A DNA stretch of 64,000 nucleotides from positions 540,827 through 604,826 of the forward strand of contig CAXAMN010026450.1 in assembly GCA_963970005.1 (NCBI GenBank). The letters run 5' to 3'. Made by a program: the position numbers and the translations under genes. The notes below the pieces were generated by a model. The model made no database searches and was not told the DNA's origin. It was given only the letters and a program-made list of their open reading frames with translations. This document shows, piece after piece, positions 56,287 through 64,000 of the stretch (position 1 is the first letter of the stretch; each line of letters opens with the position of its first letter). This DNA comes from Durusdinium trenchii (Eukaryota > Sar > Dinophyceae > Suessiales > Symbiodiniaceae).

Positions 56287-59200
56287 TGCATCTTCAGAAG
56301 CGGCGCTTTTTCACACAGATTGTTGGTCCAGTCGAGCCGCTGGTTGAAAACTGCCTCTGTAATGGCTTCCCGGGAGGACGGGACCCTCCAATCTGCTTGG
56401 ATCAGAAAGCGCAACCCATAGGATCGCAGCGGCAACCAGGCGTAGGCTTGCTCCACACCTGGCTGACGGAAAAGGAATAATGACGGCCGAGGCACTGACC
56501 TCAATTCGAGTAATTACTCAGTTGAGGTAGAAGTCTCCTTGGAATAATTTGGGTTGAAATAGCTTTGGAACCTCGTTCAAATCACAAGGCCTGCAGGCTT
56601 CTCTAGTCGGAAGGCCAGCTTCCTGAGCAACAACGTGAGCACGTGTCCAAGCATGGGGATAGCACCCTTGTTGGTGCGCCATCATAGTGGACCATGTTTG
56701 GGAAATTGGAGATAGATGGCAGTAGATGGGGCCGTCTAACATTCGCATCCAATCTATTAGCTACGTTGGCTATGCCCAAGGCACAGTTCTGTGATTGCTT
56801 CACCTTCAAGCTGCACTGGCTTTGTGTAGACCAACCAGCGCTCTTCCATCACTTCTTGCACCTTCAACGGACACGGCACAAGGGCCTGAAGGAGGTGAAC
56901 ATACTTGAACAACAGCAAAAGGATGGCATTCAACCCAAAGTAAGATCAATGAAAGAATCATTGCGGCCTCTGGTCAATTTTTGCCGCAAAGCAGAATTGA
57001 ACATTACAAGTTCCGCGTCTTTATTTCTTTACATATTGTTTGAATTGTTGTTTTGTCGCGAACCGGTTTCCAGGCTTTCCTGACTCTTTCAAAATGGTGT
57101 CCTAACTCGGACGCTGGGGTTTCCCGATTCACGTTTCCCTGACTCCTCCCACAAGTAATGGCTTAATTCAACCACGCTGCATCTGAAAGCTCCTCCGATT
57201 TCAGCTTGATCTCCTGCCAACTGGACAAGGATCGATTCAAGGAGAGCCTGCTCTCTTGGAGGACACCGTGTACAGTAAATACACTTTGTCTGCCCTGTGT
57301 TGTCCTTTGTCTTGACGAACGCTTTCCAACAATCAACAAATCTGAGACATGCTGGAACTTGCAATGTCTTCTCCTGGCAAGAGGCTTCACCAACTTCGGC
57401 TTCAAGCACCTCTTTTGTCATGGTTCGGGTTCTCCCGCTGTTTTTGTCAATAGCCTGCTTGGCAAAACAGAACCCGCCAACTACGTCGAAGACACGCTTT
57501 GCCGAATATACAAGAGAATCAAGTCTACCTGCACACATTCCAGTTTTTGAAGGAAAAGGAGAAGAGTTGGTCGCATATCTTGCAAAGCTCTGGTAGCAAC
57601 ATCACTAGCTCGTAGACCGCGCTTCTTTAGCGGTCCTGGCTTGCGGAGGCCAAGCCCCAAGCAAAGAGTGGCAAATCGAAAGGCAGCTGATCGCTTTCTG
57701 TTCTGATTCAAGAATCAGGCACTGAGACGCGTTGTGAAGCATAATGAAGCATATAGCTTTTGTCCGCAAACATGAATCCCTCTCCTTCGGAACTGCTCAA
57801 TGGGAGGACCAATTGAGTGCCAGTTTGTCTCGATACTGGAGTCACTGGAGTCAAAGGAAAAGGCAACAAAGATCCCAAGCCGTTCCTGGTCCGACATGTC
57901 TTTGTGTCTCCATGAATGCGGGCTTTGTGGTGGCACGAACAACTGACTTGGATATAGAAGCCCAGAAACAGGGCATCGGCATCAAAGTGAAAATGAAATC
58001 GACCAGAATGGATCACCGGAGTAGCAGTCACCAAGAATACCTCAAAGATTACACAGAGCCCTGAATCACAAGCTTCGGCAACGCATTTACGTGCTTTCCG
58101 AAGGCGGGTGCTCTTACCAGTGTTCAGTTTTAAGCGATGGGATGCTTTGACTGACGGAGACGCCTTGAAATGCTGCCAAGCTACTGATTTGAAGCCAATG
58201 CCTTTTGCACCAATGAAGCGTTTCTCGCGCGCTTTTTTGGTAGATTTGTCAATGTCACAAATCGCCACCACGTTGTTCTCCTGCGGTGTTACTTGAATAC
58301 TGGGAAGCACTGACACTAGCCCAACACCTTGTACTGAAGGGTGTTGATCCAACCTTGCCTATGGATCTGTTATGGAGATTCGCATGCTGCATGTATTCAA
58401 TATTGGTACATTCAACTAAGGGAGACGTGCGGAGTGGTGATTTGCGATGCTGTGAAGTGCAACCTGGTGATTGTGCTGCGGTAACGTATGAACTGTGTAT
58501 TATATATACCATTGCAGTAACTATAACGTGTTTTTGCTGGAAATCTCTGGAAGCCTCTATCTTGATGTTAACCACTTAGCCCAACTCTGATGGTTTTGCC
58601 AAATATAAAACCTACAAAATGCAAAAGCAAAACACGGCAAATCCAAAAAGCAACAAATGCAAAATAAAAAAGCATCCAAAAAGCGGAACAAAACACACAC
58701 ACACACAAATGAAACAGCAAAAGCAAACAAAAGCAAATCCAACAAGGAAAAAAAAGTGAAACAAACGACGAAAAAACATAAAACGTCCCCGAAAGGCGCC
58801 AAAACGAAAAGGCAAAACAACATAATATGAAAAAAGAGTGAAACAACTAAAGGCAAGCAGAAAATCGAGAAGAAACACAACTAAAAACGTGAAAACATGA
58901 CGCCCCCCCACCCAACAAAAACATAGTGAAAAACACATGTGAAAAACTAGGACGCCATATTGCTTGTTCATGTTTGTTGCTCTTTGGATGTGTTTGTTGG
59001 CTTTGGTTGTTCATTTGCGTTTTTTTTTTAATATAGTATGCTCAAGATTCTCAGAGTTAGCCTGGGTCCGGCGATGTAAACTCTATCTCTAACTTGTGTT
59101 CTCGGTCCTTACTTTTTCTCTAGATTCTAGACCGCTGTTCCCCGATATTCTTTGGAAATCCCTGCCAATCTCTACCTCTCTCTACCTCTCCCCGCCAAAC

Positions 59201-62200
59201 TCAAGTCTCTCTCCCTCTCTCTCTCTCTCTCCCGTTCTGCAATATGCTCTACAAGTTGTCTCGGTTGGGCCAGCATGCCAAAATTCACGCGTCGGAAATC
59301 GCCAAACCCTCCAGCAACTGTCCACAACCTTCACACCGACAGGGCAACTGACTGGCTGGCCCATCAAGCATGCTGACTGGCGCTCGAAAGAATATGCAAT
59401 GAGCTAACTGGGTGGCAGGGTCCAATTTTAGGTAACTCGGAAGTTCTCAAACAGTTTATGAGGGCACCTGTCACGCATGGATTATTTTGGGACACCCTCT
59501 CCTGGAAGCCAGCTTCATTGTGTTCTACCACCAGCAGCCCATCCACCCTGGATGAAGTTTTGAAGCTGGTGAAGTCTGCAAAGTGATCTTTCCTGAAAAA
59601 TCATCGTATGACCCGACGGGACTGTGCCAGTACAATCAAGCTATTGAAAATTGAAAGAGCACAGCAACACCATCCCCTGCCTGCTTTCGTAGGTCAGCCG
59701 CAGAGTCGGCTTCTCACCTCGCAGCAGCTTCAGTCTCAGCAACAAGTGGATTAATCTTAAGCTCCATGATGAACCTTCAGGATACTGACAGTCATCAACG
59801 TTCTGCAGCAACTCCAACAAGAAGTGAGCCTGTACAGCAACACAAAGCACTAATTCGGAATCCTCAAACTTGGCATGGAAAAGGCTCTGCAAAATTCTGC
59901 AAATACATCTCAGCACCTTCGCAACGTTTTGCACAAGCATACAGCTGGCGCCTCGCCACTGTACAAATCCTCTGACAATCGCTTCACAGCACCCTGCACC
60001 GTGGATTGCAATGCGCGAATGCCCTCATCTTCGGGCTCCTTCACCCAAACACGCTTGGCTAAGTCCACATCATTGTAGTCCACTTTCCTCACGTGGGATG
60101 CCCATGCCGCTCTTCGACAAGACTGTTGCAGTCAAGGCGCTTCATTGCGGCAATTCGCCAGCAAAGCTCCTTGCGGAGAACACCAAGCAAGGGTGCTTTC
60201 CCGAGCTGCACCACACTGACAGCATCTGACAGCGGTCCTCGTTGGTTTTCAAGTCCCCGGCCACTTTTGGAAAGGAAGCAACTGCAATGACTTCCTTTTG
60301 GTCTTCCTTCTTCCCGCCGTCCTGGCCCAAAAAAGTCAAAAGGTTTGACGCTTTCTTCAAGACGTGTCCGTAGAGGTTGCAATCAAAAGCCTTGACTATA
60401 TACATGACTAGTTGGTTCACAATCACGGGACACTCTCAAACAGAGTGCTGAGTACTGACTATCTATCGAAGGCCTTGAAGGCATCTTCTGGGATAGCTTC
60501 CTCGAAATCTGTCAAATGTAGTGCAGGGCCCGTTGCTGCAATGGCAGTAGTCTTGACAGATTGCCAAGAGCGTTCTTTCCATTCATCGATTCCAAAATGA
60601 TGCCCTAAGCGCTTCAAAGCCATCTGGGCGTCAAGGCAACATGAGTTCTCTGGGCTAAAGGCTGTACCTACCAGTGCCATGCGCGAACGTTCCAAGCATA
60701 AATACCCTGACGCAATGATGTCAAGTACCAGTTTGGCCACTTTGACCACCTGTCGCGGCAAAGCCGCAACTGCCTGCAGTACAAAATCCTCCGGGTTTGA
60801 GATGAAGACGTAACCATCTGTGATCGTTTCTGTCATTAGTTCAACTGGTGCTCTAGCCTGTTCCCGGACCAAACGAGCAACCACAATCCCAGCAAGGGCG
60901 CGCCCATCACCTGCCTTCATGGCAGTTGCCATGTTACTACTCTCACATTCCTCTGGCACGGGCAAGCGAACAAACGTCCCATGGTTCAGCTCCATCAAGC
61001 ATCCATCCTTCAACTTCTGCCGCAAAGCCAAGGTACACTCCCGAGACCTCAAAAACTCTGACAGACCCATGCCCAAAGCCCCATATGCCACGTCCCATTC
61101 TTCCAACGCTTCTGCCAGATCCAACAGCACTGGCGCCTGTAGCACTGCTTCCACCGCCTCGTCAACGAGATCAGTTCTATCCTGCCCGGTGGCAGTTTCC
61201 TGTAGTGGAGGCCGAAAATATCCTGCAGACGCGGCTGCACGGTGGAGTCGAAGTGTGTCCTCTCCATCAGAGGGTTCCCACAGTCTTTTGTCGTCTCGTT
61301 TTCGGTCAGCAGGACGGATCGCATCTTCCAACGCAGCATCTGTGATGCGTTCAATCTCTTTATCAGTCCTTGGCTCACAGCAGGGTGAAACATGGTGAAA
61401 CCAGTTTCATAGATATGCCGCAACGAAAGGCACGACAGCAGTTGGTGAGTGACTCCCGCTTTGCAAGCAAGGCGCAAACATTGGGCAAACTGTTCCCTCG
61501 TACTCTGAAGGGTCAATCTCTTCCAAGCAGCATGACCAAGAGATTCCTTCAGATTCAGCAAAGCGAGCTCTACCAAAATGCATGGCCTGCGCGTGCCTTT
61601 GGGGCAATTAATCAATATGTAAAGAGACGTTATGTAAAGTCTGAGGTCCCAGCATGGGAAACACCTGAGGCCACGGAACGGCAGAAGGCCTCCAGTCCAG
61701 AATCAAGGCGTTGACAAATGAACTGGTTCATGGTTTCGGCATCCTTGGCATGTATACTACAAACATACACACACATTATCTTGGAATAATTGCATAAATA
61801 TGTTATGTATAGACATCAGCTTCCAAACACTGAGTGGAAACAAACGGTCGAAATGTTTGACCTGAAAACTTCTGATTTAAATTCAGTTTAATATGCATTT
61901 GCAGGAGTCTGTTGAAGACCTTTGCCGCCAAAATGCTGTCGCCGATTCCTCCATATGCAGAGTTGAAGTGGTAAGCCCTGCAGCAGCTGCGATGGGTCCA
62001 CTGTTTTGCCTTAGATCTCGTCCTACAGTATCTCTAACCCTCGACAGCTCCTGCCCTGGCACTGGCACAAAGTGACCATGGTTCTCATTGGCTTGCAAAG
62101 CCGCGTGCAAAATGTGAACCCCAACCCTGTCGCAACACGGAAAAATGTATTTTGCGACGTTGCTCCCCGCCAAACTAACCATATTCGCACAAACAAGCTA

Positions 62201-62529
62201 CGCCACCCAAGTTCCAAAAAAAGAGCTGAGACCCAAATCTTTCCAGGCTCTTGATTCTTCGGTGCGACCAATCCTTGACTGCTGAAGCTACATCGAGTGA
62301 TCCAGTCATCAAATCGCATGTGCTGAAGCATGCTGAACCCTGGAAACAATGAAATCATGTAAAATAACGTAAAGTAAGTTAGAAGAATGTAAAATACAAA
62401 CAGCCAGCAAGGCGTCAATTCCAAAATCTTCTCGAAACTCTCAGAATTTGAACGCACCTTTCGGCACAGGTCTTGAAGGATCTTCTGGTCCAAGTTCACT
62501 GGAAGCCGCTCAAACGCTGTTTCCTGCAA
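56287..62529 (-). CDS. NO VEIN/sacsin-type HSP90-like ATPase protein, multi-exon
   Basis: The ATPase core joins in phase across exons 60087-59955, 59829-59775, 59717-59681, 59547-59502 and 58280-58185, continuing at 58040. In order it shows VKRLSEDLYSG; the N-box HFLLELLQNVDDCQYPE (Glu, Asn and Asp of GHKL ATPases); LLVVEHNEAGF; VVAICDIDKSTKK; FIGAKGIGFKS (glycine lid); and TATPVIHSGRFHFHFDAD. Later blocks give GTQLVLPLSS (about 57800), MRPTLLLFLQKLECVQ (about 57590-57545) and WLPLRSYGLRFLIQADWRVP plus SSREAI (56458 to about 56300), all signatures of NO VEIN-like proteins. Upstream exons that probably belong are 62520-62460 (AFERLPVNLDQKILQDLCRK), about 62315-62230, about 62130-61920, 61600-61400 and 61360-60459. 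An HSP90-like ATP-binding role is expected; the cellular role in protists is unknown. 5' and 3' ends are not fixed. Confidence 0.78.
58568..59073. repeat. 506-bp A-rich dispersed repeat, copy 2
   Basis: It has the same ends (TTAACCACTTAGCC and TCAGAGTTAGCCTGGGTCCG), the same central CCCGAAAGGCGCCAAAACGA and the same 506-bp length as the copy at 37.2 kb, although the interior has diverged. It lies inside an intron of the NO VEIN-like gene, between exons 59547-59502 and 58280-58185, in the orientation antisense to that gene. Confidence 0.8.
59195..59233. repeat. (CT)n microsatellite
   Basis: CTCTCTACCTCT followed by (CT)n within an intron of the NO VEIN-like gene. Confidence 0.9.
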
Positions 62530-62591
62530 ATGTTTGCTCCTCTCTCAAGTGTGCTGAACACTAGAATGCAAACACAAGGAGCACGGCATTC

Positions 62592-62849
62592 TCAGGAACA
62601 CGATAAAACACTAAGTTCAAATTGCTGAAACCAATTGGGTGAATGCTTGAAGAGCAAACACCACCCAACAAGCCTCGCCAAAAGGGTATACGTCTGCCCC
62701 TTCTTCATCTTCCAACACCTCAAGTTTCGAAGCGCCCTGGCCCTGACCATCCCTGACCCAAATCCTGCTGAGGCATCAGCGGCTTGGCAGTTGGAAGCCT
62801 CCTCCGTAAATTCAGCAGCATCAATTAATTTGTTCTCCATATCGCCTCC
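62592..62849 (-). CDS. Possible 5' exon of the NO VEIN-like gene
   Basis: The minus-strand frame has an ATG (MENKLIDAAEFTEEASNCQA) and continues GFGSGMVRARALRNLRCWKM. It lies just upstream of the exon 62520-62460. The composition is coding-like for the first 60-70 codons. It may be the initiator exon or the end of another gene. Confidence 0.4.
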   Translation of the reverse strand, partial: GGDMENKLIDAAEFTEEASNCQAADASAGFGSGMVRARALRNLRCWKMKKGQTYTLLARLVGWCLLFKHSPNWFQQFELSVLSCS

Positions 62850-63055
62850 CGTATCTCCTTGGCTGGCCGGCAAAATGCCGAAAACAGTTTTCTGGCAACA
62901 ACTGAATGCAAACAAACCTTAAACGTGAGAGGCATACCTCGCCCGGTGGCAAGTTGGCAGTGGCGGTGGCTGCAATTTTTGTCGTTGCGGCTGGCGCTGT
63001 CATTGTCGCTTCGGCTATTGTTACGGTTGTTGCTGCGCCTGCTGTTGTGGAGGAG

Positions 63056-63117
63056 GTGGGTGTCTTTGACACCCAAGATAAAACCTAACTGCTTGGGCGG
63101 GTGTCTTGGACACCCAC
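63056..63117. other. Paired GGGTGTC..GACACCC hairpins
   Basis: GGGTGTCTTTGACACCC and GGGTGTCTTGGACACCC are two nearly identical small palindromes about 45 bp apart, bounded by GTGGGT and ACCCAC. They could form two stem-loops or one larger cruciform. Confidence 0.7.
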
Positions 63118-63159
63118 CCCACAAAAACAAACTACCTACCACCTACCTTACCCCGCCCG

Positions 63160-63261
63160 AGAAGTCACATTCTGCCATCTGCCTTTGCTATTTCTCCTTC
63201 TCCAACTTGGCCAAATTGGGGAAGGAGAAAGAGCAAACACAAATGGCAGAATGTGACTTCT
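63160..63261. other. 102-bp near-perfect hairpin
   Basis: AGAAGTCACATTCTGCCAT at 63160-63178 pairs with ATGGCAGAATGTGACTTCT at 63243-63261. The stem continues through TTTGCT/AGCAAA, TTCTCCTTC/GAAGGAGAA and CCAA/TTGG to a tiny loop near 63212. It is a miniature inverted-repeat element or a small-RNA precursor. There is no coding role. Confidence 0.85.
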
Positions 63262-63463
63262 GGGGCCTAGCGCCAGTAGAAAGAACATCGTCATCTGTTT
63301 GATCTTTTGTAGTTGTAGCTGTCGCATGCTGTAGCAATCGTTTTGGCTCTGAGTCTCTGAGTCTCGTTCTTGCAGGACTTCACGGTTTTTGCTGCCTTGG
63401 TCGTTGACATCATTGTTATGGATGTGGAGCGTTCTTTTCCGGCACACGTCGGCAGTCGAACAC

Positions 63464-63483
63464 ACCTATATATATATATAACT
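63464..63483. repeat. (TA)n microsatellite
   Basis: Short TATA run, noncoding. Confidence 0.85.
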
Positions 63484-63547
63484 ATGAAGGAACCATGTCC
63501 AAAACCTCACTTGCGAGCACAAAGCTTAACTCTCTTGCGCACGCAGG

Positions 63548-64000
63548 CACCGACTTGTTTGCCCTTGGGTCGCTCACAAAAGGTCTATCGTTGGAATGGC
63601 TCTCACGTGGCTGACAATAGGTATGCACCATTGGAACAGCACCTTCTTTCTATGAAAATCACCCTCGGGGTGGCTCACAAAGTTCTGCACCGTTGGAATG
63701 GCACATAGTGGCACCTTCCAACGCTAAATTTTGCCCTCGGGTACTACCTTGGAGTGGCAGCTTCCTCTAATTTCTTTGCCCTCGCTTGGCTATCAAGGTC
63801 TGCGACATTCTTCGACCTTCACTAAATTTTCCCCTTGGGTGGCTCAAAAAGGGTCCGCGCTGTTGGAATGGCACCTTCCTCCTCTAAATTTTACCTTCAG
63901 GTGGATCACGAAAAAGGTCTGCATCCATTGGAATGACACCTTTCTCCCAAAAATGTTTAATAAATTTGGCTTGCCCTTGCGCCGTTGGAATGTCACCTTC
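63548..64000 (+). repeat. About 58-bp satellite-like repeat, locus 2 (runs off the window)
   Basis: Degenerate units read GGYTCACAAAAGGTCTGCAC, then CGTTGGAATGGCACCTTC, then CTCTAAATTTTGCCCTYGGG. The GTTGGAATGGC core recurs near 63591, 63631, 63690, 63749, 63861, 63928 and 63982. They are reverse complements of the units at 45.6-45.9 kb. Confidence 0.85.

Overview
The window looks like a piece of nuclear scaffold from a dinoflagellate, probably Symbiodiniaceae-like. The evidence is internal. Coding exons are short and separated by introns whose acceptors are AG followed by G and whose donors mix GT, GC and GA. Every gene I can support is read from the minus strand. The rest is rich in microsatellites, foldback repeats and short dispersed repeats. 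Two 10-N runs mark assembly gaps. Taxonomic placement is inference.

Four loci can be named. An eight-exon ABC1/ADCK/UbiB-family atypical kinase lies at 3.7-6.7 kb; its exon phases close exactly to a 573-residue protein. A 2OG-Fe(II) oxygenase with complete metal and co-substrate motifs lies at 13.5-14.1 kb. An intronless 817-residue protein at 16.1-18.6 kb joins an F-box-like segment, a CDK-like kinase domain with degraded catalytic motifs, and a cyclin domain. A long multi-exon gene at about 56.3-62.9 kb carries a NO VEIN/sacsin-type HSP90-like ATPase domain, whose core I could join across five introns.

About a dozen further minus-strand exon clusters look coding but I do not recognise them. 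They lie at 8.8-9.8, 11.1-12.0, 12.5-13.1, 20.1-20.6, 21.9-25.3, 26.6-27.9, 29.7-32.8, 32.9-33.9, 38.1-39.9, 42.9-45.2, 48.0-49.5, 50.7-52.3 and 54.8-55.5 kb. Several include hydrophobic exons. The layout is a unidirectional gene array, as is typical of dinoflagellates. No operon-like functional grouping is evident.

Between genes, repeats dominate. Region 33.6-36.9 kb holds a duplicated exon pair whose second copy is split by a 2.0-kb foldback element with inverted ends. Region 40.8-42.6 kb holds a 1.7-kb element with inverted ends and a candidate 8-bp target duplication (hAT-like). A 506-bp A-rich repeat occurs twice (37.2 and 58.6 kb). A roughly 58-bp satellite occurs in opposite orientations at 45.6 kb and 63.5-64.0 kb. 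An array of short TATAAAATGC-containing boxes sits at 20.8-21.3 kb, and a 102-bp near-perfect hairpin at 63.2 kb.

Exon boundaries outside the ABC1 kinase and the ATPase core are approximate. I found no rRNA, no convincing tRNA, no spliced-leader gene, and no transposase or reverse transcriptase.
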